A DNA stretch of 64,000 nt from Geobacteraceae bacterium (GTDB taxonomy: Bacteria; Desulfobacterota; Desulfuromonadia; Geobacterales; Pseudopelobacteraceae), in the NCBI GenBank assembly GCA_027404165.1, contig DAHZCG010000006.1, forward strand, positions 248,001 to 312,000. The letters run 5' to 3'. The notes beneath the pieces are model-generated. The model was not told the origin of the DNA. It saw nothing but the letters and a program-made list of their open reading frames with translations, and did no database searches. Positions 16,882-25,374 of the stretch are shown here, piece by piece (position 1 is the first letter of the stretch; the number at the start of each line of letters is the position of its first letter). The position numbers were made by a program, and so were the translations under genes.

Positions 16882-18072
16882 TTATGCGAGGACCTGAATC
16901 GAGGCGAATGCATCCGGCTGTTTCATAGTCGGCAGCGGTGCGGCCTGTACCATCAACCAACGAACCGCGGGATCTTTGGTTACCCAGGATTTGGGAAAGC
17001 GAGAAACGGCAGCCATACCGCCCTCGATAGCTTCGATGTCCTGGATAACCGCATATTGGGTGCGGTTGGCAGAACGGGTCGAGCCAAGCCAGGCCTTTTT
17101 GAGAGGCACCATAGGGGTCAACACGTTTGTGTCTTCGTGCTCATACCATTCGTCGTAGGAATAGACGTCGATGAACAAGCCGGGGTAACGGAGGCTGCAG
17201 ATATACGTGACGCCCTGCGGCAATTCCTGTGGCTTGATCTGACCAACATCGACCTTGAGCATGTCCATATATTTCTGGACAGCAGCGTTTTTAACGAATG
17301 CAGCGGCGGCATCTGAGCCGAGAACCAGGACATCAGGGGAAACACCGGAATCCTTGCGGATAGTCGAAGCAATCGAGGCAAGTTTTGCCAGAGGATCGCT
17401 GGCGGCATCCGACCAGAGATCAGTGCCGGCCAGGGTAATTTTGTGTGTAGCGGCCATCTGGAAATCTACCAGCACGGATTGATCGGCTGTTTCACCCTTG
17501 ATCTTCATGGTGATTGCGCCCAGATCAAGTGCAGAAGCGGCCATCCATTCCTCACGGCGGTCAATGGTGTCCATCAGGTCGGCAAGGTCAGCGCCGAGTT
17601 TCTTCTGAGCGCGCTGCTCGATTGTTTCGCCACCGGCATAAAGAATGGCGCCAGGTGAACGGGTGAGCAGATCGGCGGCAGTAGTAACCCGTTTGGGTTT
17701 GATGTATCCGGGCTTCAGTGTCTGTGTGGTAAAGCCGACACCGGGGACAACCTTGCCTTCAGTCAACGGCGAGCAGAAAGGGGCGAGTTTACGACCGCCC
17801 TTGATGATATCGACATCGAGAGATTCGGTGTCGGCTGGAACGGCAGCAGGGAAAAAGGTGTCACGCAACCAACGCCCGGGGCGATACATCTGTTCAACAG
17901 CTTCAATCATGGTGCGGGTATCGAAAATATCGATCAGGCCCATACCAAGGAACGGAATGGCGAGCGCCCCGGCTGTGAGAGGTTCAGCAGCGATGGCGTG
18001 GCCAGCGGGAAAACAAAGGATTGCCACAAACAGCAGCAGGGTCCAGGACAGGAACGTTGAAATGGTCTTCAT
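16882..18072 (-). CDS. Major capsid protein (lambda gpE type) with signal-peptide-like N-terminus
   Basis: 396-residue capsid protein. The body from MGLIDIFDTRTMIEAVEQMY is a typical lambda gpE-like fold, with the C-terminal signature RFPKSWVTKDPAVRWLMVQA. The ATG at 18072 follows TTGGAGGAGTCAATC, a strong ribosome binding site, whereas the internal ATG at 17943 that would give a normal N-terminus has none. The translated product therefore starts MKTISTFLSWTLLLFVAILC, a hydrophobic stretch ending in AIAA, i.e. a Sec signal peptide by appearance. This is highly unusual for a capsid protein; the head protease might remove it. Confidence 0.9.
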   Translation of the reverse strand: MKTISTFLSWTLLLFVAILCFPAGHAIAAEPLTAGALAIPFLGMGLIDIFDTRTMIEAVEQMYRPGRWLRDTFFPAAVPADTESLDVDIIKGGRKLAPFCSPLTEGKVVPGVGFTTQTLKPGYIKPKRVTTAADLLTRSPGAILYAGGETIEQRAQKKLGADLADLMDTIDRREEWMAASALDLGAITMKIKGETADQSVLVDFQMAATHKITLAGTDLWSDAASDPLAKLASIASTIRKDSGVSPDVLVLGSDAAAAFVKNAAVQKYMDMLKVDVGQIKPQELPQGVTYICSLRYPGLFIDVYSYDEWYEHEDTNVLTPMVPLKKAWLGSTRSANRTQYAVIQDIEAIEGGMAAVSRFPKSWVTKDPAVRWLMVQAAPLPTMKQPDAFASIQVLA

Positions 18073-18105
18073 GATTGACTCCTCCAAGAGAGTTTTAAAC
18101 GGCGC

Positions 18106-18447
18106 CTAGGCGACCGCTTTCAGATAGATATTGAGGTCGCGCAGAGCGGCACGGTGAGTGGCAGCGGTATCAGCCCCGCCGAACGTCACGGCGTCCTGAT
18201 TGAAAGCGCCGGACAGATAGACAGTGGCATTGACATCACCAGCGGTAGCGTCTGCATCTTCGGCAAGAATGGCAAGCGGGGCCTGCGAACCGTCAACAGC
18301 AGCGCTATCACATTTAATGTACTTGCCTGTTGCGGTAATTTTGCCGAGCAGGGTGCCGCGCACCAAAGCGCCAGTGTCGATAACTACGATGTCGGTTACT
18401 GCCGGGTAATCTCCGGCCAGCAGTTTGTCAGGGGTAAAAGTTTCCAT
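18106..18447 (-). CDS. Head decoration protein (lambda gpD family)
   Basis: 113-residue protein beginning METFTPDKLLAGDYPAVTD, with the conserved beta core (VRGTLLGKITATGKYIKCD) and a C-terminal VYLSGAFNQDAVTFGGAD segment. Trimers of this family cement the expanded capsid. Located between the protease/scaffold and capsid genes as in lambda. Confidence 0.88.
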   Translation of the reverse strand: METFTPDKLLAGDYPAVTDIVVIDTGALVRGTLLGKITATGKYIKCDSAAVDGSQAPLAILAEDADATAGDVNATVYLSGAFNQDAVTFGGADTAATHRAALRDLNIYLKAVA

Positions 18448-18483
18448 GGTGTAATCCTCCGTGTATTAGTGTGTGGGTGGTGG

Positions 18484-18912
18484 TTATCTCTGTTTGCCGC
18501 CAGCGGCGATCCCTGCGGCAGCGGCTGTTCTTTCAGCGGCTTCTCCGGCTGTTGGCTGCACATTGTTGAGGCCGGTAGGAGCAACATTTTTCAAGCCTTG
18601 CAGAATGGCGGCACGGCTGGCTTCGTCAACTTTGTTCTCATCAATAGGACCGGAGGCTGTTGCGGCAAAGGTAATGCCGAGCGTCGATACGTCTTCGGCG
18701 GTCAGGCCTTTGGCGGCGACGGCACTCAGCTTTGTTCCGGACTCTGCACCGAATGCGGCGGTAACCAATCCGCAGACGCGGGACTGTTCGGCGGCAACGG
18801 CTGTTGCCTGGGCGGCGGTGGCATCGGCAGCGGCAATCATGCCCTGCCGGGCATCTGTTTCGATCTGTGAGACCAGATCGGGGTGATTCGTTCTCAACTC
18901 TTCGAGTGTCAT
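18484..18912 (-). CDS. Scaffold protein from internal start (lambda Nu3 analogue)
   Basis: In-frame internal ATG inside the protease gene, preceded by ACGGAGGAGAGT, giving a 142-residue product MTLEELRTNHPDLVSQIETD... Ala-rich and helical, as expected of a scaffold. Lambda makes Nu3 the same way from within gene C. Confidence 0.65.
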   Translation of the reverse strand: MTLEELRTNHPDLVSQIETDARQGMIAAADATAAQATAVAAEQSRVCGLVTAAFGAESGTKLSAVAAKGLTAEDVSTLGITFAATASGPIDENKVDEASRAAILQGLKNVAPTGLNNVQPTAGEAAERTAAAAGIAAGGKQR

Positions 18913-19815
18913 ACTCTCCTCCGTTTTTGATGTATGTGACGCGGTTTTGGTGGCAGTGATCATGGCGCGGCCGCTTTTGCCGTTGCTTGACGATATAGCC
19001 TTGTCGGCGGCCTGGACTTCATCCGCAAGCCCTGCGGCAACCGCTTTTTTGCCTTCATATATTCCAGCCTCAGTGCCCTTGACCGCTTTAACCGACATTT
19101 TGCGATGTCGGGCCACGGTGTCGGCAAACATTTCGTAGGTATCGTCAACCATGCCCTGCAGCAGGGCGTGGGCTTCATTGCCGAGCGGTTGGTGCGGTGA
19201 GAAATCCGCTTTACGCGCACCGGCGAAAACATGGGTAACGGTTATTCCGGCAGCATCTTCGGCACGGCTGAAATCGGCATGGGTGGCAATAACGCCGATG
19301 GAACCGACGCCACCGGTGCGGGGAACGATGATGCGATCGGCAGCGGAGGCGAGCAAGTAACCGGCGCTGTATGCCGATTCGTTTATGACGGCGGTGATCG
19401 GTTTTTGCCCGCGAGACTGGAAGATATGATCGGCCAGGTCGAAAACTCCGTGGACTTCGCCACCGGGAGAATCAATCTCCAGGACAATGGATTGAACGGC
19501 ATCATCGACCATCGCCAGATCAAACGATCGACGGATATCGGCATAGGTTGTCGGGCCGCCACTGGGATAATCGGAGGCCATAACCCGGTGCATCAGCGGC
19601 CCGTATATGCCGATGATGCCGACACCGGCTGCTGCTTTGTATCCGGCACGGTTGCGCTCCTGGTCACTGATTTGCGCCATGTTGACACCAGGCGGCAGCG
19701 CATTCATATCCAGATTGAAGCGCGGCCCCAGGGCGTGAAGAATGACGTTCAGTTTTGATTCTGAAATCATCAGCGGACGATTGAAGAGCAGTTCGGCTAT
19801 TCTGATATTTTTCAT
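18484..19815 (-). CDS. S49/SppA-like head maturation protease fused to scaffold (lambda gpC analogue)
   Basis: 443-residue protein. The N-terminal ~290 residues are a ClpP/SppA-class serine peptidase with the core segment IVLEIDSPGGEVHG, the nucleophile Ser in NESAYSAGYLLA and the VGSIGVIATH segment. The C-terminal ~140 residues are Ala-rich scaffold that can also be made alone from an internal start. It processes the portal and scaffold during prohead assembly. Overlaps the portal stop by 4 bp. Confidence 0.88.
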   Translation of the reverse strand: MKNIRIAELLFNRPLMISESKLNVILHALGPRFNLDMNALPPGVNMAQISDQERNRAGYKAAAGVGIIGIYGPLMHRVMASDYPSGGPTTYADIRRSFDLAMVDDAVQSIVLEIDSPGGEVHGVFDLADHIFQSRGQKPITAVINESAYSAGYLLASAADRIIVPRTGGVGSIGVIATHADFSRAEDAAGITVTHVFAGARKADFSPHQPLGNEAHALLQGMVDDTYEMFADTVARHRKMSVKAVKGTEAGIYEGKKAVAAGLADEVQAADKAISSSNGKSGRAMITATKTASHTSKTEESMTLEELRTNHPDLVSQIETDARQGMIAAADATAAQATAVAAEQSRVCGLVTAAFGAESGTKLSAVAAKGLTAEDVSTLGITFAATASGPIDENKVDEASRAAILQGLKNVAPTGLNNVQPTAGEAAERTAAAAGIAAGGKQR

Positions 19816-21386
19816 GGTTGTTCCTCTGTCGCCGGATCTGTAACCGGATCAGGCGCGGTTTTGGATACCGTTTCTTTTTTGGCACCGGCACTATCCGGCA
19901 GGCCCAGCTCTTTGGCCTTGTTGATTTCACGGGAGCGCTGGCTATAGACAGCTTCCCAATCCTTGCCACGCTTGGCGCAGAAATCGGCATCGGTGCCCAT
20001 GTTGTTGTTTTTGGCCATAACGGCGGCGACGATCTCTTTTACCGGATCAAGGCTGGTACGCTCGGGGACGATCCAGGTAGCGGCGGTCCATTCAGCACGG
20101 GCGGTATAGAAATCAGGAGAACCGGCGGGCAGTTTAATGCGCCCACGCAACCAGGCTTCCTCCCAGACCATTTCCCAGACAACCTGGCAGAAATAGGTGA
20201 CGAGCCAGTCCTGGTACATGCCGAATACCCGCCACGCTTCTTCAAGGGCAGCGCGGGCGCTGGAATAGTTGGTTTTGCTGAAATCCTTGGCGATAACTTC
20301 GTACGGCATGCCGCAGCTGGCACCAACAGCGCGCAGGACGGTTTCGACAAAAGTGCCGAACGACCCGCCGGGGCGCGGGTTGGCGAGAACTGTCGGCTTT
20401 TCACCAGCGTTGCCGTACATAACGCCGGGAGAAACTTCCTGATAACGGGTCGGATCGGCGGCGGTACCGTCGCTGCCGTATTGTTCTTCAGCATCGGTAT
20501 CCGGAGCTTTTTCGATGAACACCGGGAAGCTGGCGGCGATGATTGCCCCGACCAGTTCAAAGTCCAGATAGTCATTCATGTCGCGGAAAAACTTCATGGC
20601 CGGGGCCAGGATGGAATTGCCACGAACCTGCTCGGGCATTTTCTTGTGAAAGCGGTGAATGACTGTCGGGCGGTGGCCAGCTTTGGGCGGCAGTTCGCGG
20701 AAGCTGCGCAGATCAAGAGACGCATACAGTTTGCCGTCCTCCGGATCTGCTATCAGGTATCCGGTTGGCTGGCTGTTTTTGCCGAGGCGGATGCCGTCGC
20801 GGACGTCTTTAGTACCGAGGTATGCCATTGGTGTCCGGAGGCGGACGGGATCGATCGTTTGCAGGGCCAGCGAGTAGCGGCGCGATGGATCATCGAGCAT
20901 GAGCGGCAGGTTGATGAATTCGCCGTTGACGAGCATCGACCAGATGTTTTGAAACTGGAGGCCGTAAAAATTGGAGGTTGCCGTCTCAGCACTGGGAGAG
21001 GAGGCGTCGGCTTCTTTGGTCCATTGCTCAAACTCCCATTCCATCGTTTCGGCGATTTCTTGCGCTTGTTCTTCGGTGATGCCGAGACGTTTCCAGTTTG
21101 GTTTCGCCTGGGGCCAGAGTCCGGTCCCGACGGTGTTGGTAGTAATGGAATCAATGAGGCTGGCGCCGTGGGCGTTGTTGGTGGCGATATCGTTGGCGCG
21201 CTCGACAATGCGTTCACGCTGGCGGCCTTCCTCGATCCAGGTGAGGCGACGCGGTGACCAGTTAGACATGGTACCGGCTGCTGATCCGGCGGAACGGCTG
21301 AATGACGAGCCTTGCATTTTGGGCAGGGCGATGGATTGAGCGCGGGGTGACAGGAATGATTTTCCGACGCGGCAGTTGGCACTCAT
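19812..21386 (-). CDS. Portal protein (lambda gpB type)
   Basis: 524-residue portal, the dodecameric DNA entry channel. Typical features: RANDIATNNAHGASLIDSI near the N-terminus, LQTIDPVRLRTP, the HRFHKKMPEQVRGNSILAP block, and AKDFSKTNYSSARAALEEAW near residue 390. The C-terminus (~470-524) is polar. Start at 21386 overlaps the preceding small gene. Confidence 0.92.
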   Translation of the reverse strand: MSANCRVGKSFLSPRAQSIALPKMQGSSFSRSAGSAAGTMSNWSPRRLTWIEEGRQRERIVERANDIATNNAHGASLIDSITTNTVGTGLWPQAKPNWKRLGITEEQAQEIAETMEWEFEQWTKEADASSPSAETATSNFYGLQFQNIWSMLVNGEFINLPLMLDDPSRRYSLALQTIDPVRLRTPMAYLGTKDVRDGIRLGKNSQPTGYLIADPEDGKLYASLDLRSFRELPPKAGHRPTVIHRFHKKMPEQVRGNSILAPAMKFFRDMNDYLDFELVGAIIAASFPVFIEKAPDTDAEEQYGSDGTAADPTRYQEVSPGVMYGNAGEKPTVLANPRPGGSFGTFVETVLRAVGASCGMPYEVIAKDFSKTNYSSARAALEEAWRVFGMYQDWLVTYFCQVVWEMVWEEAWLRGRIKLPAGSPDFYTARAEWTAATWIVPERTSLDPVKEIVAAVMAKNNNMGTDADFCAKRGKDWEAVYSQRSREINKAKELGLPDSAGAKKETVSKTAPDPVTDPATEEQP

Positions 21387-21625
21387 CGGCGTGGCCTCGC
21401 AGGGAGAAATTGCGGGCCTGATATGCCGGCGGTTTTGGCTTTTTCTTTTTGGTAAAATTCGAGGGTAGCGCGGATTTCGGGCAGATCGGCCAGGGTAAGC
21501 TGACGATCAGAGCCGCCGGTTGTCAGTTTAACAATTTGGCCGGAGGCGACATCAATCAGCGCCTGCTTGTATGCGGCGATGTGGGTGTCAAGTTCTGCCG
21601 ATGTGAAAAGAGGAGTGATTGCCAT
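21383..21625 (-). CDS. Head-tail joining protein gpW
   Basis: 80-residue protein starting MAITPLFTSAELDTHIAAYK with the gpW pattern of two helices around a beta hairpin (LIDVASGQIVKLTTGG, RQLTLADLPEIRATLEFYQKE). It stabilises the packaged head. Position between terminase and portal matches lambda W. The region just upstream holds a TGCGCA-ATAA-TGCGCA palindrome, and no classical ribosome binding site precedes the ATG. Confidence 0.85.
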   Translation of the reverse strand: MAITPLFTSAELDTHIAAYKQALIDVASGQIVKLTTGGSDRQLTLADLPEIRATLEFYQKEKAKTAGISGPQFLPARPRR

Positions 21626-21752
21626 GCGCAATAATGCGCAGGCTTTTTAATGGAAGTCATGGACACGGTGGACGCCGTGGACGCTGTGGACACTTTTTTT
21701 ACAATATGTGGGGGTGGATGCGTTTTTTTGTTACTAGGGGTTGTGGTTTTGT

Positions 21753-21881
21753 TGGTGGCGGTGGGGAGATTCGAACTCCAACCGGACTCCTCTCAGCTGC
21801 ACGCGTTGCCTGTCCGTTTGCCGTTTCCGACTTTCAGCGCATCTCCTCACCCTTCGTGCTGGGCCATTGCGCCTCACCGCC
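21753..21881 (-). ncRNA. tRNA-like RNA of unknown function
   Basis: 129-nt segment whose ends form a perfect 7-bp acceptor stem (GGCGGTG/CACCGCC) followed by ACCA, with a normal T arm (GGAG-TTCGAAT-CTCC) just before it. The middle is ~40 nt too long for a tRNA and gives no convincing anticodon stem. It fills most of a 270-bp gap in the head operon. It could be a decayed or atypical type II tRNA, a tRNA-mimic processed by RNase P/Z, or a piece of another tRNA gene picked up by the phage. Confidence 0.55.
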
Positions 21882-21901
21882 ATAAGTTGTCGTGAAGTAA
21901 T

Positions 21902-22084
21902 TTATTTTTTTAAAGCACTGTCATTGACCATTTGCCGTACTGTCTGTTTGACTTGATCTTCATACCACCATGAATATGAAAGAGATTTGCCTAGCTTTGC
22001 CAAGCCAAAGGTTGAAAATACAATCACTCCCAATATTCCGGATATCATGAGTATATTTGTTGCTATTGACGCTATTTTTTTCAT
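21902..22084 (-). CDS. Small membrane protein
   Basis: 60-residue protein starting MKKIASIATNILMISGILGV with one membrane segment (residues ~8-28) and a charged C-terminal tail (WWYEDQVKQTVRQM). Unknown function; lies between the tRNA-like element and a winged-helix-like gene. Confidence 0.5.
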   Translation of the reverse strand: MKKIASIATNILMISGILGVIVFSTFGLAKLGKSLSYSWWYEDQVKQTVRQMVNDSALKK

Positions 22085-22137
22085 GTATCGCTCCGTCATT
22101 GTTTTGATCAGTGGCTATCTAATTTGATGTTATCTGA

Positions 22138-22425
22138 CTACTTGAATATGATTCTTGTTTCGGTGTGCCAATACGCATGACCGCTTGAAACAGCGTGTTC
22201 CATCAGATGAAATGACCGATTGTACCCCCATCCTAACTGCCGCTGAATAACCGCGCATCCAAAATGCAGACCTACCGCAACGATACTTTTAAGTTTTTCA
22301 ATTCCTTCGTCGAACGTCGCCAATGTGCCTGCCGGTTGCCCCGCCAGATAACGATCAGATGCAGCGGAAGGCTGTATATCCTCTCCGTTCCACGACTTCA
22401 TGTTTTTGGTATCCGTTATGCTCAT
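22138..22425 (-). CDS. FtsK-gamma-like winged-helix protein
   Basis: 95-residue protein starting MSITDTKNMKSWNGEDIQPS. The C-terminal GCAVIQRQLGWGYNRSFHLM resembles the FtsK gamma domain (SLIQRRLRIGYNRAARLIE), a winged helix that reads KOPS-type DNA sites. Only this domain is recognisable, so it may be a DNA-binding regulator. The ATG at 22425 is preceded by GGAGGGAAACAACT. A hairpin resembling an attC site lies just upstream. Confidence 0.6.
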   Translation of the reverse strand: MSITDTKNMKSWNGEDIQPSAASDRYLAGQPAGTLATFDEGIEKLKSIVAVGLHFGCAVIQRQLGWGYNRSFHLMEHAVSSGHAYWHTETRIIFK

Positions 22426-22444
22426 AGTTGTTTCCCTCCGCTGA

Positions 22445-22497
22445 TCTGAACACCCGTTAGGGCGAAGGGAATCATTCACCCTTCGCCCCGGTTTCAA
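22445..22497 (-). repeat. attC-like palindrome (degenerate candidate)
   Basis: TTGAAAC near one end and GTTCAGA at the other flank a 10-bp stem (GGGCGAAGGG/CCCTTCGCCC) with a 9-nt loop, directly after the stop of 22498-22869. The architecture resembles the five clearer attC-like sites at 28.7-31.0 kb, but the outer boxes match less well; a simple terminator-like hairpin is the alternative. Confidence 0.4.
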
Positions 22498-22869
22498 CTA
22501 CTCCGCCAGGGAAAAATCCACATAGAATTTCTGGCCAACCGAGAACTTACCAACGAGATCAGGATTGTTAATCGTTAGTTCAAGGCTCCCGGCCGGAGTG
22601 TATCGTGCAAACGTGTTGTCCTCGCTTTCACCATTCGGCCCAAACGGGTCAGAGCCACAAACCGGAGACATCCTGATCGATTCTGCTGCTGCACCTGCCG
22701 GGACTACAGACTGCACCTGCATTTTTGCTCTCATCATTGCTTTGCTCCTCAACTGCTGTATTTCCCTTTTCAGGGATTCGTTTTCATCATGGAGGCGCTT
22801 CCACTCTCGGAGTAGATCCCTAATGGTGTAACCCGCCCAATTGGTTTGTTTTTGTGTCATAAATGGCAT
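22498..22869 (-). CDS. Phage protein with N-terminal coiled coil
   Basis: 123-residue protein. Residues ~15-45 form a coiled coil (RDLLREWKRLHDENESLKRE) and the C-terminal 50 residues a beta domain (GSLELTINNPDLVGKFSVGQ...FYVDF). Start is either the ATG at 22869 or the one at 22860. Followed directly by an attC-like palindrome. Unknown function. Confidence 0.5.
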   Translation of the reverse strand: MPFMTQKQTNWAGYTIRDLLREWKRLHDENESLKREIQQLRSKAMMRAKMQVQSVVPAGAAAESIRMSPVCGSDPFGPNGESEDNTFARYTPAGSLELTINNPDLVGKFSVGQKFYVDFSLAE

Positions 22870-22934
22870 CGAAAACCCGCCCTAACAAGCGTTATGTAAC
22901 AGGATGGGAAAGCGCCGCTGCTGGCGCTTGTCCC

Positions 22935-23165
22935 TTACTTCCCCGGATCAATCTGGCACCCCTTGATATATTCCTCCACAACAGCCCGCGGCACATGGAT
23001 ATTGTATTTTCCACCGAACTTAAAAGCCGGGGAGAGAGCGCCGTGCTCGATCAGGTTGTGGACATGCTGGCGCGAACAGGGACCGCCGTTTTTGCCGGGG
23101 ATCATTTTGCGGATATTTCCGACTGAGAGCATTTCCTGTCGCTTGAAGACCGGCGGGGTTTCCAT
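22935..23165 (-). CDS. Excisionase-like helix-turn-helix protein
   Basis: 76-residue protein containing SVGNIRKMIPGKNGGPCSRQ followed by HVHNLIEHGAL, a MerR/excisionase-type winged helix with a wing (KFGGKYNIHVPRAVVEEYIK). It starts 3 bp after the terminase stop. In this position it could be a DNA-bending factor for packaging or a regulator rather than a true excisionase, since the recombinase gene is 20 kb away. Confidence 0.65.
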   Translation of the reverse strand: METPPVFKRQEMLSVGNIRKMIPGKNGGPCSRQHVHNLIEHGALSPAFKFGGKYNIHVPRAVVEEYIKGCQIDPGK

Positions 23166-23167
23166 AG

Positions 23168-25129
23168 TTATCTCCTGTTCGTGAACCAGCCGGGCATGGC
23201 CGTGGCTTGTTTGGGCGGGGTTGATAGTGGCTTTGGTTTTTGTGGTGTTGGGCGCGGCTTTTGTTTTTGTTCTGTCGGCGGGACATATCCGCCCTGCAGC
23301 GTGGCAGAAAGGGCGGTATAATTCGGGTTCAATATCTCTCGCACCGCCATATTTCCGACGCGTACGTCCAGTGCCTCATTACGGATGAAGCCGGGGCGGA
23401 GTTTCCATACGGTTTCGAGCTTGCCGGTGCGGCGGTTCTTTTCTTTGACGGCGTGCTCTGCTGTCAGCATGCGGAAGTATTCAAAATCATAGCCATAGAG
23501 CAGGGGGAAGTGACACGATCTCGCGCCGCCCGGTTCGTTGTTGAGCCATGTAAAGAAGCTGTCTTTTCCGGATGAAACCCCCAGTTCATAAAAGGCGACT
23601 TTGTATTTGGGGCTTTTGCTTGGTTTGCGCGGGACGAGCGGAGCGCTACCGTTGTTGGAGCCCTTGTGCGCAAGATAGCGCCGTGATCGCTTCACAAACT
23701 TAGCGACCATTCCGGAGCGATATCCGAGGTCAACACCCATTTTGGCAATCGACATCTCTGCCCCGGATTCGTGACGCCAGGTTGTTTCAGATATCCAGTC
23801 GTGCAGCTGGTCCCATACCTCGTCTTTTTCCGTATCGCCATGGAAAACTTTGTACTCAATCCCCCACGATTCATGACCGGCGCCCCAGGCGACAACTTCG
23901 CACTCGAGACGGTTAGCCTGGACGTCAGTATCAGCGGTGATAACGCAGGCCTGCATAGGTACACGCCAGGCAGCACCGTCAGGGGTATAGCGTTCACGGC
24001 GTTCGTACAGTTCTTTCTCTTTGATCGTTTCGCCGTCGGCATCTTCCGGCAACGGGAGGCCGAGACAGTCGTTGTAGAAAAAGACGAGATTTTCCTGCGT
24101 CGGCTCCGTAAGTGTTAAAAGATAGGCCTGCGCTATTTCGTTGAACGGGACGAACTGCGAGAGCATCGGCGGGATATGCCACCATACCGACGACGGATGC
24201 AGGTGGATGACGCCGTTGTCTCTGCGTTTCCATCGGCCAGCTTTAACGGCATCGTCACGATCGTCTGTATCCCATTTGCCTTGGCAGTGTTCGCATTCAT
24301 ACCAGGCGGAATTGCCCTCGGACAGCGCTTGCGGATCTATGACGCCATCGGCCCAGCACACCTGGGCGAATTTCATAGTTTGTTCATGTCCGCAGTGGGG
24401 GCATTTTGCGTAGTATTCCCGCACTTCCTGGGCGTGACGTTGTGCCGACCAGACGGGTCCGGTTTCGGTGCTGACGGTGCAGGCGTCCATGATTTTGCGG
24501 GAGTATTTAAATGCCCTGGTGCGTGCCCAGGACTTTTTGAGAGCGGAGGCTGGCCAGAGGTCTATTTCGTCGCGGAAGAGATAGCGGATCGGTTTGGAGG
24601 CGAGGCGACCTTCCGAATTTGACCACGCCAGGTAGATGGTCATGCCGTTGCGCAGGCGGATACGTTGTTTACCGAGGTCGTCAGGGTTTTTCGTCCTGAG
24701 TTTGCGCAGGGTTGGCGTATCGCGGAACATGGGAATCAGGCGGTCTGTGATAGTATCCCCGCCGGTAGACTGATCCTGCATGACGAGCAATGAAGGGCCG
24801 GGAGCATTGTCTGATACTATGCCGATGCAGTTATGCAGAATGTCGGTTTTGCCGCCCTGAGAGCCCCCCGCAATGGTGCCGTGCTGGAAATGCTCCTGGC
24901 TGAAGGTATCCATGATGTCAACCAGGTAGGGCGCAACATCATTATCCCACGGGCCGGGCAGAGGGGAAACGTGGACATAGCGATTGCCGTGAGCCCAGGC
25001 GCTGCCGATTTTGCCGGTACCGGCGCGATAGGCCAGCAGTTCACCGGGGTAGAGCCGGTAGGTGCGCGGCGGGGCGGACGGCAGCCAGGAATAATCGTCG
25101 GCTATTTGGGGGGCGAGGGCGGGCATCAA
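23168..25129 (-). CDS. Terminase large subunit (lambda gpA type)
   Basis: 653-residue packaging motor and nuclease. Walker A-like GGSQGGKT near residue 90, the LFRDEIDLWP segment (Walker B region) near 190, a zinc-binding stretch (CPHCGHEQ...CEHC), and the C-terminal nuclease part with ITADTDVQANRLE and GVDLGYRSGMVAKF. Length is typical of GpA. Start overlaps the stop of the gene at 25126-25365 (ATGA). Confidence 0.93.
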   Translation of the reverse strand: MMPALAPQIADDYSWLPSAPPRTYRLYPGELLAYRAGTGKIGSAWAHGNRYVHVSPLPGPWDNDVAPYLVDIMDTFSQEHFQHGTIAGGSQGGKTDILHNCIGIVSDNAPGPSLLVMQDQSTGGDTITDRLIPMFRDTPTLRKLRTKNPDDLGKQRIRLRNGMTIYLAWSNSEGRLASKPIRYLFRDEIDLWPASALKKSWARTRAFKYSRKIMDACTVSTETGPVWSAQRHAQEVREYYAKCPHCGHEQTMKFAQVCWADGVIDPQALSEGNSAWYECEHCQGKWDTDDRDDAVKAGRWKRRDNGVIHLHPSSVWWHIPPMLSQFVPFNEIAQAYLLTLTEPTQENLVFFYNDCLGLPLPEDADGETIKEKELYERRERYTPDGAAWRVPMQACVITADTDVQANRLECEVVAWGAGHESWGIEYKVFHGDTEKDEVWDQLHDWISETTWRHESGAEMSIAKMGVDLGYRSGMVAKFVKRSRRYLAHKGSNNGSAPLVPRKPSKSPKYKVAFYELGVSSGKDSFFTWLNNEPGGARSCHFPLLYGYDFEYFRMLTAEHAVKEKNRRTGKLETVWKLRPGFIRNEALDVRVGNMAVREILNPNYTALSATLQGGYVPPTEQKQKPRPTPQKPKPLSTPPKQATAMPGWFTNRR

Positions 25130-25365
25130 AATGGAATAAGGCTATCTTGGAATTCATCAGGAGTATGTTTTAGCAATTCCCTCTCTAGCGGTCCAATCTT
25201 GATTGACACCATTTCATAGACTCTAGCTACAGCATTGAATTTATCCGACTTGCGGAGATCGCCTTTTTTACGCGCTTTTAAAGCGGTCTCTCTAGCGGAT
25301 ATAGCCTTTTTGCGGAATCGACACCCAGATGATTCCAGCTCTGTATAGATTTCCTCTATTTTCAT
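25126..25365 (-). CDS. Small basic protein between terminase genes
   Basis: 79-residue, Lys/Arg-rich helical protein (KAISARETALKARKKGDLRK). Overlaps the large terminase start by 4 bp, which supports real translation. Unknown function; in some phages an HNH or accessory terminase factor occupies this place, but no such motif is seen. Confidence 0.6.
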   Translation of the reverse strand: MKIEEIYTELESSGCRFRKKAISARETALKARKKGDLRKSDKFNAVARVYEMVSIKIGPLERELLKHTPDEFQDSLIPF

Positions 25366-25374
25366 ACTATCTCC

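Noticed and set aside
16882..17943. Capsid start at the internal ATG 17943
   Set aside because: It would give a normal capsid N-terminus but has no ribosome binding site, whereas 18072 has a strong one. Kept as the main alternative.
19818..21257. Long open frame (479 codons) on the plus strand
   Set aside because: Exactly antisense to the portal gene, with no recognisable domain; a shadow caused by codon bias.
21741..21956. Plus-strand frame encoding a WGDSNSNRTP-type protein
   Set aside because: This kind of peptide is a well-known artefact of reading the complement of a tRNA-like sequence; the minus-strand tRNA-like element explains it.
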